From an uncultured Bacteroidia bacterium (GTDB lineage: Bacteria > Bacteroidota > Bacteroidia > Bacteroidales > Prolixibacteraceae): a DNA stretch of 64,000 nt. The notes under the pieces are model-generated. The model searched no databases. It was not told the DNA's origin and saw only the letters and a list, made by a program, of their open reading frames with translations. The translations under genes were made by a program, and so were the position numbers. The stretch covers positions 51,466 to 115,465 of the forward strand of contig CAIVMQ010000111.1 in assembly GCA_903907075.1 (NCBI GenBank), read 5' to 3'. Positions 8,502 through 17,674 of the stretch are shown piece by piece (position 1 is the first letter of the stretch; each line of letters opens with the position of its first letter).

Positions 8502-9851
8502 ATGGAACAAAAAAATGAAAACTACGGCATTGGAATGTCCGTAATCGGATCCATCTTCTTTATTTTTGGATTTGCGACCACATTTATCATTACCTTAAGT
8601 AGTCAGGTGAAGGATATTTTTACCTTAACTGAGTTTAACGCTCAACTGTTAAGTTTTGCCTTCTTTATTACTTACTTTTTTATCTCCATCCCTATTGGTT
8701 TGTATATTAAAAAAATCGGGTATAAAAGTGCTCTAATTGCAGGATTATTGTTAATGGCAGCAGGAAGCTTTCTCTTTTTTCCTGCCGCAAAATACCTCTC
8801 ATTCCCATTATTTTTAGGTGCAACATTTGTTTTAGCCTCAGGTGTAGTTTTCCTTCAGACAGCTGCTAATCCATACGTCACTGCCCTAGGATCTGAAGAG
8901 TCAGCCGGAGGCCGCATCAACTTAGTACAAGCCCTTAATTCAATCGCAACAATGGTTGCTCCATGGATTATTGCTGTCTTTATCTTTAAAGGTGCCAAAG
9001 AGATGCTTTCTGCCGCACAAAAAGCTGAAACCGTTCAGTTACCGTTTATTATCATTGGAATTTTTGTGGTGCTTGCAGCTATAGCGATCTATCTAACAAG
9101 ACTTCCTGAAGTGGGTGGAAGCTCTGTCGAGTTAAAGAAGAGTGTGTGGAAACATCCTCATGTGCTGCTTGGCGCATTTGGTATCTTCTTTTACGTAGGT
9201 GCCGAGGTAGGTACCGGTGGACTTATCTTGAATTATCTCAAAACGACCATGAGCATGGATCCGGCATTAGCAGGTAAATATGTTGCTATTTATTGGGGTG
9301 GTGCTATGGTTGGCCGGTTTTTTGGATCAATCCTACTCTCTAATATTACTGACAATGTGAAAAAATATACCTATGTTGCCTTAGTATTGATTCTCGCTTT
9401 GGTATCGGGATCATTTGTTACAGAGTGGAGCTGGAATATCGGGATGACATTTATGGTTGTTGCCTTAGGAAATTTCATCTTCATGCAACTAGGGAAAGGG
9501 AATGCAGGCCGCTCATTAGCCGTATTTGCACTCTTAGCGGCCACGCTGGCTTTACTTACGGCCTTCACATCAGGTAGCGTAGCGCTGTGGGCTGTGGTAT
9601 CTATCGGAATGTTCAATTCTATTATGTTCCCAAATATCTTTACCCTTGCCGTTAAAGACCTTGATCCGAGCGAACTAAGTACTGCTTCAGGGATTATCAA
9701 TACCCTGATTTGTGGGGGTGCTATTATTCCATTAATAATGGGCAAAATTGCTGATGTATCAGGTTATTCACTTGCATTTATTGTTCCGGCAATATGTTAC
9801 CTTTACATATTCTTTTATGCCGTTAAGGGGAGCAAACTTCGCTCAGCATAA
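8502..9851 (+). CDS. FucP/glucose-galactose-type MFS sugar permease
   Basis: Major facilitator superfamily sugar:proton symporter, 449 residues with about twelve membrane helices. It belongs with the fucose/glucose/galactose permease group: the N-terminal half has FIFGFATTFIITLSSQVKD, the loop QTAANPYVTALGSEESAGGR is the characteristic sugar-site region, and the C-terminal half has AIYWGGAMVGRFFGS. Its neighbour downstream on the same strand is a ROK sugar kinase, which suggests import of a hexose followed by phosphorylation. Which sugar (glucose, galactose, mannose or N-acetyl sugar) cannot be decided. A terminator-like hairpin separates the two genes, so the kinase may depend on readthrough or a separate promoter. 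Confidence 0.93.
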   Translation: MEQKNENYGIGMSVIGSIFFIFGFATTFIITLSSQVKDIFTLTEFNAQLLSFAFFITYFFISIPIGLYIKKIGYKSALIAGLLLMAAGSFLFFPAAKYLSFPLFLGATFVLASGVVFLQTAANPYVTALGSEESAGGRINLVQALNSIATMVAPWIIAVFIFKGAKEMLSAAQKAETVQLPFIIIGIFVVLAAIAIYLTRLPEVGGSSVELKKSVWKHPHVLLGAFGIFFYVGAEVGTGGLILNYLKTTMSMDPALAGKYVAIYWGGAMVGRFFGSILLSNITDNVKKYTYVALVLILALVSGSFVTEWSWNIGMTFMVVALGNFIFMQLGKGNAGRSLAVFALLAATLALLTAFTSGSVALWAVVSIGMFNSIMFPNIFTLAVKDLDPSELSTASGIINTLICGGAIIPLIMGKIADVSGYSLAFIVPAICYLYIFFYAVKGSKLRSA

Positions 9852-9941
9852 ATTAAATAAAAATTGTATTTCGTATTAAATAGTGATATATCAATAAGCT
9901 TATCTTGCAACTAATTCACTCTTAATACAGCTAAATATTAA

Positions 9942-9974
9942 AGCCCTCGATCTAGCGATAGCAGATTGAGGGCT
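9942..9974 (+). terminator. Hairpin after the permease gene
   Basis: 12-base stem (AGCCCTCGATCT with AGATTGAGGGCT, one G-U pair) around a 9-base loop, followed by a T/A-rich tract. It lies 90 bases after the permease stop and 49 bases before the kinase start, so it could end or attenuate transcription into the kinase gene. Confidence 0.65.
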
Positions 9975-10023
9975 TGATTAAAATCAAAAATTATCAAAAA
10001 CAAGAACATCAAAAATTATTCGG

Positions 10024-11046
10024 ATGAAACAAGTTGCAATCGGAATTGATATAGGCGGCACGAATACTGCAATAGGCGTAGTTGACCATGAAGGAAATGT
10101 CTTATACGAGAAAAAACCTCAACTTCCAACACCACAGAAGAGGGAAAATCCGAATATGACAGCGGCTGTTTCCGATACCCTAATTGAAAAATATATTTCA
10201 AGCCTTACCACTGAAATAAAGATTGCGATTGAGACTGTAAAACAGATTAATCCTGACATTGAAGTTGCAGGAATTGGTATTGGAGCTCCAAATGGTAATT
10301 ACTACAGTGGAACTATTGAGAATGCCGCGAACCTGCCTTTTGTTGGGGTAGTCCATTTTACAGACTTAATTCAAAAGAATTTCCCTGCTGTGAAGCATGT
10401 AAAACTCACCAATGATGCCAATGCCGCTGCCTTGGGAGAGATGATCTACGGTGGTGGTAAAGGGATGAAAAACTTTGTTATGATTACATTGGGTACCGGT
10501 CTTGGAAGCGGCATCATTTCAGGTGGGGATCTTGTCTACGGCTCAGACGGCTTTGCCGGAGAAGTTGGACATACCACCCTTGTACCTAACGGAAGACTAT
10601 GCGGATGCGGTGGTTACGGCCATCTTGAAGCATATTGCTCAGCTACCGGGATTAAAAGAACAGTATTCGAACTGCTTGCTCAATATAATGCGACAGAGAG
10701 TGAGCTGGCAAAAGTTCCTTATGCAGAAATGAATGCTAAAGTAGTTTACGATGCCGCAGAAAATGGCGATCCAATTGCCAAAGAAGTATTTGAAAATGCT
10801 GGTGAATTGCTTGGTCGCTCATTGGCCGATACTGTCCACTACCTAAGCCCAGAAGCAATATTCCTATTTGGAGGTGCTGCCGCTGCGGGTGAATATATCT
10901 TCAAACCAACAAAAGCGAGTTTAGAAAAATACGTCCTCCCTACTTTCCGCAATAAAGTGCAGATTCTCCCCTCTAAACTGAAAGAAGGAACAGCTGCCAT
11001 TGTTGGTGCCAGTGCACTGGTTTGGAAAGAGATCGAAAAAAACTAA
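10024..11046 (+). CDS. ROK-family sugar kinase (glucokinase-like)
   Basis: Cytoplasmic ATP-dependent hexose kinase of the ROK family, 340 residues. The phosphate-binding motif is GIDIGGTNTAIGVVD near the N-terminus. The catalytic Asp lies in LTNDANAAALGE, the sugar-contacting region is GEVGHTTLV, and the second ATP motif is ITLGTGLGSGIISGG. The ROK zinc motif CxCGxxGCxE is present as C193-G-C195-G-G-Y-G-H200-L-E, so His200 replaces the third Cys; His can also bind zinc. Together with the MFS permease upstream it forms an uptake-phosphorylation pair. ROK members also act on fructose, mannose and N-acetyl sugars, so the substrate is open. Confidence 0.93.
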   Translation: MKQVAIGIDIGGTNTAIGVVDHEGNVLYEKKPQLPTPQKRENPNMTAAVSDTLIEKYISSLTTEIKIAIETVKQINPDIEVAGIGIGAPNGNYYSGTIENAANLPFVGVVHFTDLIQKNFPAVKHVKLTNDANAAALGEMIYGGGKGMKNFVMITLGTGLGSGIISGGDLVYGSDGFAGEVGHTTLVPNGRLCGCGGYGHLEAYCSATGIKRTVFELLAQYNATESELAKVPYAEMNAKVVYDAAENGDPIAKEVFENAGELLGRSLADTVHYLSPEAIFLFGGAAAAGEYIFKPTKASLEKYVLPTFRNKVQILPSKLKEGTAAIVGASALVWKEIEKN

Positions 11047-11077
11047 AACATCCGGCACCATAGCCTTTAAAAAATTT

Positions 11078-11117
11078 AATCACCCTGCTACCAATCCAAT
11101 TTGGTTGTGGGGTGATT
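11078..11117 (+). terminator. Terminator after the ROK kinase gene
   Basis: AATCACCC (11078-11085) pairs with GGGTGATT (11110-11117), with a second short stem ACCAA/TTGGT inside, followed by CTCTTTT. It lies 31 bases after the kinase stop. The rest of the 295-base gap to 11342 shows no gene. Confidence 0.65.
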
Positions 11118-11341
11118 CTCTTTTAACGCATAACGATTAAAAAATCCGCTATCTTTAGAAGACTATTTTAGGCAATCGCCCTTGAAGGTGAAACTGAAAG
11201 TAGTCAGATTATGAAGTTTTATTTCAGATTATCGATCAGATCCAAAAATTCCAGCCTAAGGAAAAGATAGGGCCATCAGCAAGCCAACCATTGGCTCAGT
11301 TTACGATCCATAGCACTTAATATTATTTAAAAACTAATCGT

Positions 11342-11836
11342 ATGAAACGCGTAATTCTTGTCCGTCATGCAAAAAGCATTTCTCATGGTTATGATCAGGA
11401 TTATGACCGCACCCTGACAGAGCGAGGGGAGGAAGATGCCCAAACTATAAGCATAGAGCTTCAAAGATTAACTATCCATCCCAATTTGATCATTGCGAGC
11501 CCTGCTGTACGAACCACACAAACGGCACGAATATATGCCCAGACCTTAAACTATCCAGTTAACAAGATCCTTTTTGAGAAGAAGCTCTATAGTGGCAAGA
11601 GCGTCGAGAATTTCCTACTTATGCTTCAGGAACTTGAAGATGAGAAAGAGACGGTTATGGTCATCGGTCATAACCCGACAGTCTATTATTACATCCACTA
11701 TTTAATGCATAATTTCACCGATGATGTACCTACCTGTTCTACCGTAGCTATTGATTTCGATGTTGAAAGGTGGAGTCAATTAAGGGAATACCAAGGGGAA
11801 ATGGCGTTCCGGTTTATCCCGGATATGTTCAGATAA
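11342..11836 (+). CDS. SixA-like histidine phosphatase
   Basis: Histidine phosphatase superfamily protein of 164 residues. The nucleophile motif is LVRHAKS at residues 6-12 (RHG-type with Ala in place of Gly, as in SixA). The second catalytic His is in VMVIGHNPTVYYY, and the conserved Arg pair lies in SPAVRTTQTARIY. Length and motifs match the short SixA branch, which can dephosphorylate phospho-histidine on signalling proteins, but small-molecule phosphatases share the fold. It has no signal peptide. No partner phosphorelay gene is adjacent, so its target is unknown. Confidence 0.85.
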   Translation: MKRVILVRHAKSISHGYDQDYDRTLTERGEEDAQTISIELQRLTIHPNLIIASPAVRTTQTARIYAQTLNYPVNKILFEKKLYSGKSVENFLLMLQELEDEKETVMVIGHNPTVYYYIHYLMHNFTDDVPTCSTVAIDFDVERWSQLREYQGEMAFRFIPDMFR

Positions 11837-11952
11837 CAATATAAAAAATAGGTCGTCAAGCTTCAATTTGGAGATTTATATTTTGAAGTTCAGATCAGTT
11901 CAATGTTTTCGTGTAGTCGTCCTCTTCGCTTCGTCTATTCTACTCCTCGTTA

Positions 11953-12555
11953 TTATTTATAACTCGCAAGTCGGCTCAGGTATTTTCCGATAATGTCAAA
12001 TTCAAGGTTAACAACAGCGCCTACTTTAAACGTATGAAAGTTCGTATTCTCATAGGTATAAGGAATAATTGCCACCTGAAAAGAGTCATTTTTTGAATTC
12101 ACGACAGTTAGACTTACCCCATTTACCGTTGCGGAGCCTTTCTCTACAGTCATATATCCTTGACGTGCTTTTTCAAGATCAAAATCATAGCTAAAGGTAA
12201 AATACCAACTGCCGTCAGATTCTTCGATTTTTGAACAGATGGCTGTCTGATCAACATGCCCCTGAACGATATGGCCGTCAAGACGGCCATTGATCATCAT
12301 ACTCCGTTCGAGATTTACCTTGTCTCCAATGACGAGAAGCCCCAGATTAGATTTTAATAGCGTCTCCTTTATCGCAGTCACGGTATATGCTGACGCTGTT
12401 TTATTCACAACAGTAAGACATACACCGTTATGAGAGAGGCTTTGGTCAATTTTTAACTCCCCTGCAAAATCGCATTTTAAGGTAAGGTGAACGTTCTCAC
12501 GCTCTTTTTCGATACCCATTACGGTACCCATTCCTTCAACAATTCCTGAAAACAT
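11953..12555 (-). CDS. ribE: Riboflavin synthase (alpha subunit)
   Basis: Catalyses the last step of riboflavin synthesis, dismutation of two 6,7-dimethyl-8-ribityllumazine molecules. The 200-residue chain shows the expected internal duplication of two lumazine-binding barrels: the first begins MFSGIVEGMGTV and contains HNGVCLTVVNKTASAY, the second contains VNGVSLTVVNSKNDSF and the typical IPYTYENTNF. Length and motifs are standard for RibE (called RibC or RibE depending on nomenclature). It stands alone here, without ribD, ribBA or ribH, and its 97-base upstream region is too short for a visible FMN riboswitch. It is divergent from the OsmC gene. Confidence 0.96.
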   Translation of the reverse strand: MFSGIVEGMGTVMGIEKERENVHLTLKCDFAGELKIDQSLSHNGVCLTVVNKTASAYTVTAIKETLLKSNLGLLVIGDKVNLERSMMINGRLDGHIVQGHVDQTAICSKIEESDGSWYFTFSYDFDLEKARQGYMTVEKGSATVNGVSLTVVNSKNDSFQVAIIPYTYENTNFHTFKVGAVVNLEFDIIGKYLSRLASYK

Positions 12556-12652
12556 GATGTAACTGTTTTAATTTAGTGCCGAAGTTAACGCTTTTCTGAA
12601 GGCAATAAAGAGTAAACAGATTTTATTATCTTGCACCCAAAATTTATTTGAT

Positions 12653-13057
12653 ATGGCAACTTCGAGAACACTATATTTAGGAGAACTACGAACCGAAAAT
12701 GAACATATTCTTTCGGGCGAAAAGCTGATTACGGATGCGCCTGTTGATAATCAGGGCAAAGGGGCCGCCTTTTCACCTACTGACTTAGTGGCAACAGCAT
12801 TATCCGATTGCATGATGACCATCATGGGGATTAAAGCACGCGATAAGGGGTTGGATCTGACAGGTACAACCATCGAGACAACGAAGATTATGTTGGCTGA
12901 ACCTAGACGGATCGCCGAGGTTATTGTGGAATTTACCTTCCCCAAAAATAATTTCTCCGAAAAAGATAAAATAATTTTGGAGGCAGTTACGAAGAGCTGT
13001 CCCGTAGCACTGAGCTTACACCCCGATATAAAAAAGAGTGTTAAGTTTAACTGGTGA
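12653..13057 (+). CDS. OsmC/Ohr-family redox protein
   Basis: Small cytoplasmic OsmC-fold protein of 134 residues. The two redox cysteines that define peroxide-reducing members are present: one in ALSDCMMTIMGIKA and one in TKSCPVALSLHPDI. The N-terminal part GKGAAFSPTDLVATAL is typical. OsmC proteins reduce organic hydroperoxides, usually with lipoyl- or thiol-based reductants; this one resembles the YhfA-like subgroup as much as OsmC itself, so exact substrate is uncertain. It may be followed in one transcript by the M19 dipeptidase gene, 60 bases downstream. Confidence 0.88.
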   Translation: MATSRTLYLGELRTENEHILSGEKLITDAPVDNQGKGAAFSPTDLVATALSDCMMTIMGIKARDKGLDLTGTTIETTKIMLAEPRRIAEVIVEFTFPKNNFSEKDKIILEAVTKSCPVALSLHPDIKKSVKFNW

Positions 13058-13117
13058 TCAAGAGATAGGGAGCGACCACGACAATACGAAGCCAGCCTAA
13101 TCTAATTTAACTTGGGT

Positions 13118-14344
13118 ATGAAAATATTGATACTATCGATGTCTCTATTAATGCTCTTAATGGCAAATAAGGGTGCATCAAAAGAGACGCTGGAACAGAA
13201 AGCGGCCCGCATTCATCGCTCCGTTCTTACCATAGATACCCACTGCGATACCCCAATTAGTCTCACAAAACCGGGATTCAATCTTGCCGAGCGTCATGAG
13301 GCAAAAACTTCCGGAACTCAACTCGACTTTCCACGAATGCAAGAAGGAGGTCTCGATGCTCCATTTTTTGCCGTATTCTTAGGTCAGGGACCCCGAACAA
13401 AAGAGGGTCATGAGGCAGCCATTAATCAGGCTATCGAGATCATTCACACCATCAACAGAAATGTAGAAGCATCGCCAGATTTGGCACAAATGGCCCGCTC
13501 ACCTGAAGATGCCTATTCATTAAAAAAAAGTGGCAAAAAAGCTATTTATATGGGCATTGAAAATGGATATGCCATCGGAAACGATTTGTCAATGGTTGAG
13601 AAATTCTGGCAGATGGGGATTCGGTATATGACCCTTTGCCACACTTCGAATAACGATCTTTGCGACTCATCATTAGACAAAAAAGGGGCCGAATACAATG
13701 GACTATCACCCTTTGGGGAAGCAGTAGTCCGCGAGATGAACCGTATCGGTATGATGGTCGATGTTTCACATATCTCCGACTCCTCGCTTTTCGATGTATT
13801 ACGGATAACAAAATTACCTGTTATTGCCAGTCATTCATGTGCTCGTGCGATCTGCGATCATCCGCGAAATATTAGCGATAAAGGGTTGATAGGCATTGCT
13901 AAAAGCGGCGGCGTAATACAAATGTGTTTTCTGGGAGATTATGTAAAAGCGACTGAAGTAAATCCCGCACGCGATTCTTTAATGGCTATGATTAATACAA
14001 AATATAACCATTTTGAGGGACTTACCCCTGAACTGGAAAAAATAGGAAGAGACGAGTTGGTAGCGGTATCACTAAAATATCCACAACATCCGGCCAATGT
14101 AAAAGATGTGGTCAACCATATCGACCATATTGTAAAGATAGCAGGAATCGATCACGTAGGAATAGGAACCGATCTTGATGGCGGCGGCGGAGTGGATGGA
14201 TGCTCTGATGTCTCTATGATGGGTAATATCACCCTTGAATTAGTGAAGAGAGGATATACGGAGGAGCAAATACGCAAAATATGGGGAGGAAACCTAATGA
14301 GAGTTTTTAAAGCCGTTCTCAAAGGTGCCATTCATGCTCAATAA
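13118..14344 (+). CDS. Exported M19 membrane dipeptidase-like metallohydrolase
   Basis: Renal-dipeptidase-type (peptidase M19) zinc enzyme that hydrolyses dipeptides. Start chosen at the ATG at 13118 (MKILILSMSLLMLLMANKG), giving a signal peptide and 408 residues; an in-frame TTG lies two codons earlier. Metal ligands are all visible: His and Asp in TIDTHCDTP, Glu in MGIENGYAIG, His in MVDVSHISD and His in VIASHSCARA, with the substrate-side Asp in VGIGTDLDGGGG. Export suggests peptide scavenging in the periplasm or on the surface. The gene stands at the end of its strand block with a shared bidirectional terminator downstream. Confidence 0.92.
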   Translation: MKILILSMSLLMLLMANKGASKETLEQKAARIHRSVLTIDTHCDTPISLTKPGFNLAERHEAKTSGTQLDFPRMQEGGLDAPFFAVFLGQGPRTKEGHEAAINQAIEIIHTINRNVEASPDLAQMARSPEDAYSLKKSGKKAIYMGIENGYAIGNDLSMVEKFWQMGIRYMTLCHTSNNDLCDSSLDKKGAEYNGLSPFGEAVVREMNRIGMMVDVSHISDSSLFDVLRITKLPVIASHSCARAICDHPRNISDKGLIGIAKSGGVIQMCFLGDYVKATEVNPARDSLMAMINTKYNHFEGLTPELEKIGRDELVAVSLKYPQHPANVKDVVNHIDHIVKIAGIDHVGIGTDLDGGGGVDGCSDVSMMGNITLELVKRGYTEEQIRKIWGGNLMRVFKAVLKGAIHAQ

Positions 14345-14399
14345 TAGGATAGTTCACATCGCTTAAACGTATCGTTTCCCATTTAGTTAAGATCACAAA

Positions 14400-14442
14400 A
14401 AAAGAGCAGCTCTCCCTAAGTAATAGGAAGAACTGCTCTTTT
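14400..14442. terminator. Bidirectional terminator between dipeptidase and HU/SPOR genes
   Basis: AAAAGAGCAGCTCT (14400-14413) pairs with AGAACTGCTCTTTT (14429-14442) with one mismatch. A-rich sequence lies on the left and T-rich sequence on the right, so it can work for both converging transcripts. Confidence 0.75.
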
Positions 14443-14461
14443 CTATTTTTAAAAAGTTGCT

Positions 14462-15442
14462 TTAATTCGTCGAGATCCAATAGCCAGCTTTGGGTTCAGC
14501 AGCCCGTAAAGACTTAAGAGCACCTACAGCCTCATTTTTATTGGTATAGCATTGCACTACAACCAGAAACGAGCCATTGGGTTGAACCTTAATTTCAGAT
14601 TTGTACCCATCCTGATGAAGCCGTTGCAAAAAATTATCAGCATTCTCACGCGACTTAAAACACCCTCCAATAACCCGATACCTTCCGCTTGACTGAACAA
14701 CAGATTGTTCTACAACAGGTGTGATGGCAGCCACAGAAACGACTGAATCATTCTTCGGAGCTATATTCTGCGCTATAGTAGGTGTTTCTATTGGTGTATT
14801 CTTAACTGGATGGAGTGAATTATTAAAAGCTATTGCTATTGTATTTGATGTTTGCAGCGCTGAATTGGCAATATTAGTCCACGAATTTTTTGAGACTGGA
14901 ATAAGTACCAATGCAAGTACGAGCGGTATTCCTATTGCCAACGCCTTAACTTTGCGCGCATGTCCTCTTGGGCGAGCCGCTTCCTTATCGGTGAATAACC
15001 TCTTTGCTGCAGCCTTCTCATTCCATTCAAGTTGCGGAAACTGGAATCCTTCCATGCCATAGGCTTCCAGCAAGAAATTCTCATGCACCGCAGGTTCAAA
15101 AATCAATTTTTCATTCCGATCAAATTGCAGTGATCCGATTTGTTGAAATACTATTTGTTCTCCATTATCAAGCTTAGACCAGATCTGATCAACAAATTCG
15201 GAGATAATTAGGCGCGCTTCCATGTATCCTACACCTTCAACTTCGGAAATATAGTTCACTAAAAGCCCATCATTCTTACTTAACTTACTGGTAAAGATTA
15301 TCTCTTTCACAGGTGGGTTAAAACTATTCGTTGCCAGATCCATCTCTGCCGGGCGATAGTTGGTTACAAATCCACCAAGATCAGGAACAATCACACAATC
15401 GTGTAACCGCACTAATTCTATTAAATAAAATGTAATATCCAT
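14462..15442 (-). CDS. HU-CCDC81 domain and SPOR domain membrane protein
   Basis: 326-residue protein seen across Bacteroidota. The N-terminal half (about 5-125) resembles the paired HU-CCDC81 domains (LIELVRLHDCVIVPDLGG at the start). A single membrane helix follows a basic stretch (VKALAIGIPLVLALVLIPVS), then a linker, and the C-terminal SPOR domain (about 245-325, starting GRYRVIGGCFKSRENADNFL) that binds denuded peptidoglycan glycan at division sites. Topology would put the HU-like part in the cytoplasm and SPOR in the periplasm, suggesting a link between envelope and nucleoid, which is inference. The start is the ATG at 15442, not the open TTG at 15466, because a -7 element covers 15464-15471. 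Confidence 0.88.
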   Translation of the reverse strand: MDITFYLIELVRLHDCVIVPDLGGFVTNYRPAEMDLATNSFNPPVKEIIFTSKLSKNDGLLVNYISEVEGVGYMEARLIISEFVDQIWSKLDNGEQIVFQQIGSLQFDRNEKLIFEPAVHENFLLEAYGMEGFQFPQLEWNEKAAAKRLFTDKEAARPRGHARKVKALAIGIPLVLALVLIPVSKNSWTNIANSALQTSNTIAIAFNNSLHPVKNTPIETPTIAQNIAPKNDSVVSVAAITPVVEQSVVQSSGRYRVIGGCFKSRENADNFLQRLHQDGYKSEIKVQPNGSFLVVVQCYTNKNEAVGALKSLRAAEPKAGYWISTN

Positions 15443-15463
15443 ATCCTCCTTTTTTTGACGGTT

Positions 15464-15471
15464 CAAATGTA
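15464..15471 (-). promoter_or_regulatory. -7 element for the HU/SPOR gene
   Basis: TACATTTG on the minus strand, an exact TAnnTTTG match, 21 bases before the ATG at 15442. It overlaps the alternative TTG start, which argues against that start. No clear -33 TTG is seen. Confidence 0.4.
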
Positions 15472-15511
15472 AGAATAAATTGTAATTTCGACTCTACGAA
15501 AATTTAAGAAT

Positions 15512-16540
15512 ATGAATCGGAAAGTATTGGTGACCGGAGGAACGGGATACATTGGATCACACGCAGTTGTAGAACTTCAAGCCGTTGGTTTCGAGGTCTT
15601 GATCATTGACGATCTTTCTAACTCTACCGCAGAAGTTGTAGATCAGATAGAAAAAATCAGTGGTATAAGACCCGGTTTTGAGGTATTTAATCTTCTCGAA
15701 TACGAACGTCTTCAAACTTTTTTTGTCACAAATCCAGGCATTGAAGCAATTATCCATTTCGCCGCATTCAAAGCTGTAGGAGAATCTGTTGAGAAGCCAC
15801 TTGCCTATTACCGCAACAACCTGGTATCGCTGATGAATATTCTGGATTGCATGTCAGAACATAAGGTTCCGAATCTGGTTTTTTCATCCTCATGCACCGT
15901 CTATGGTCAGCCAGACCAACTACCCGTAACCGAGACTACCCCAAAAAAAGATGCCGAGTCGCCATATGGCAATACTAAGGCAATCAGTGAGGAGCTCCTT
16001 CGGGATGTTGTAAACGTGAACCCAGAGATAAACGCAATAGCACTGCGCTATTTCAATCCAATAGGTGCGCACCCCTCTGCCTTGATTGGTGAGCTTCCGC
16101 GAGGAATACCCAATAATCTTGTCCCGTTTATCACGCAAACAGCTGCCGGAATAAGAGAGCAGCTGAGTATTTACGGCGACGACTACAACACCTCAGATGG
16201 CAGTTGTGTGCGCGACTATATCAATGTTGTTGACCTGGCTAAGGCCCACGTCATTGCTATTAACCGCCTGATTTCTCATACTAATAATGACCGATACGAA
16301 TTCTTTAATATAGGAACCGGTAATGGCGCTTCAGTTCTTGAGGTCGTTCACACCTTCGAAAAGGCTACCGGTGTTAACGTGAATTATAAGATCGTGGCAC
16401 GTAGGGCAGGCGATATCGAAAAGATCTACGCAGATACTACAATGGCAAATAATGTGCTGGGCTGGAAGGCGCAAGCCTCTTTGTCAGACACCTTGTTGTC
16501 GGCATGGAACTGGGAAAAAAAGATCCGAAATATAAAATAG
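15512..16540 (+). CDS. galE: UDP-glucose 4-epimerase
   Basis: Short-chain dehydrogenase-type epimerase interconverting UDP-glucose and UDP-galactose, 342 residues. NAD is bound by GGTGYIGSH near the N-terminus, the catalytic Ser lies in FSSSCTVYGQ, and the Tyr/Lys pair is in SPYGNTKAISEE. The late motif CVRDYINVVDLAKAHV is typical of GalE. It is immediately followed (31 bases) by the dTDP-glucose dehydratase gene on the same strand, so the two probably supply sugar nucleotides for surface polysaccharide together. No glycosyltransferase gene is adjacent. Confidence 0.95.
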   Translation: MNRKVLVTGGTGYIGSHAVVELQAVGFEVLIIDDLSNSTAEVVDQIEKISGIRPGFEVFNLLEYERLQTFFVTNPGIEAIIHFAAFKAVGESVEKPLAYYRNNLVSLMNILDCMSEHKVPNLVFSSSCTVYGQPDQLPVTETTPKKDAESPYGNTKAISEELLRDVVNVNPEINAIALRYFNPIGAHPSALIGELPRGIPNNLVPFITQTAAGIREQLSIYGDDYNTSDGSCVRDYINVVDLAKAHVIAINRLISHTNNDRYEFFNIGTGNGASVLEVVHTFEKATGVNVNYKIVARRAGDIEKIYADTTMANNVLGWKAQASLSDTLLSAWNWEKKIRNIK

Positions 16541-16571
16541 ACCTCGAATAATAACCTATCATAAATCTAAA

Positions 16572-17624
16572 ATGAGAACAATACTAATCACCGGAGGAGC
16601 AGGATTTATTGGCTCGCATGTCGTAAGGCTTTTTGTGAACAAATATCCCGAGTATCGTATTGTTAACCTGGATGCATTGACCTATGCTGGCAATCTTGAA
16701 AATCTCAAGGATATAGATACCCAATCAAATTATGAATTTGTTAAGGGAGACATCAACGACAGTAGCTTTGTGAATACCCTTTTTAGTAACTATCAGTTCG
16801 ACGGAGTATTGCACCTTGCCGCCGAATCGCATGTCGACCGTTCGATCTCAGATCCAATGTCGTTTATCATGACCAATATTGTAGGGACGGTGAATCTGCT
16901 CAATGGAGCCCGTGCGATCTGGAGTAGCAACAGCGATGGGAAACGATTTTACCATATTTCGACTGACGAAGTTTACGGCTCATTAGGGAAGAGCGGATTA
17001 TTTCACGAAACAACATCCTATGATCCTCACAGCCCCTATTCCGCCTCCAAAGCAAGTTCTGACCATCTTGTGCGTGCCTATCATGACACCTATAAATTAC
17101 CTATTGTAATTACGAACTGCTCAAATAATTATGGTCCGAATCAATTTCCCGAGAAACTAATTCCTTTGGCTATTCATAATATTAGCACGAACAAACCGAT
17201 TCCAATTTATGGGAAGGGAGAGAATATCCGCGACTGGCTTTATGTTGAAGACCATGCTGCCGCGATAGATTTGGTTTTTCATAAAGGGAGAGATGGGGAA
17301 ACCTATAATATTGGAGGGCATAATGAGTGGACGAATATAGACTTGATTAAGCAGTTATGTAAAACGATGGATTCCAAGCTGGGTCGCAAGCCAGGCACCA
17401 ATGAACACTTAATAACCTATGTTAAAGATAGGGCCGGTCATGATTTACGCTATGCCATTGACTCGTCAAAGATCGAAAAGGAATTAGGGTGGAAGCCATC
17501 ACTTCAGTTTGAACAGGGGATAGAAAAAACTGTCGACTGGTATCTTGCTAACCCAGACTGGCTTGAGAATGTCTCTTCAGGAGCCTATGAGAAGTATTAC
17601 GACAAGCAATACAACCGCCGATAA
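16572..17624 (+). CDS. rfbB: dTDP-glucose 4,6-dehydratase
   Basis: Extended SDR enzyme that makes dTDP-4-keto-6-deoxyglucose, the branch point for dTDP-rhamnose and other deoxysugars. It has GGAGFIGSHVVR for NAD binding, LHLAAESHVDRSI typical for the family, STDEVYG, the SPYSASKASSDHL Tyr/Lys motif and NCSNNYGPNQFPEKLIP. The 350 residues are the normal length. The other dTDP-rhamnose genes (rfbA, rfbC, rfbD) are not next to it, so here the enzyme is unlinked from its pathway. It follows galE by 31 bases in the same direction. Confidence 0.96.
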   Translation: MRTILITGGAGFIGSHVVRLFVNKYPEYRIVNLDALTYAGNLENLKDIDTQSNYEFVKGDINDSSFVNTLFSNYQFDGVLHLAAESHVDRSISDPMSFIMTNIVGTVNLLNGARAIWSSNSDGKRFYHISTDEVYGSLGKSGLFHETTSYDPHSPYSASKASSDHLVRAYHDTYKLPIVITNCSNNYGPNQFPEKLIPLAIHNISTNKPIPIYGKGENIRDWLYVEDHAAAIDLVFHKGRDGETYNIGGHNEWTNIDLIKQLCKTMDSKLGRKPGTNEHLITYVKDRAGHDLRYAIDSSKIEKELGWKPSLQFEQGIEKTVDWYLANPDWLENVSSGAYEKYYDKQYNRR

Positions 17625-17635
17625 TCAAGGGGAAA

Positions 17636-17674
17636 AGTTTAGAAAGTCATTCCCTATGGTAGACTTCCTAAATT
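17636..17674. terminator. Hairpin after rfbB
   Basis: AGTTTAGAAAGTC (17636-17648) pairs with GACTTCCTAAATT (17662-17674) with one mismatch and one G-U pair, followed by a T-rich stretch. It ends at the stop of the convergent small exported-protein gene, so it may serve both strands. Confidence 0.5.

Noticed and set aside
12556..12652. FMN riboswitch before riboflavin synthase
   Set aside because: Only 97 bases separate the two divergent starts and no conserved riboswitch core is visible.
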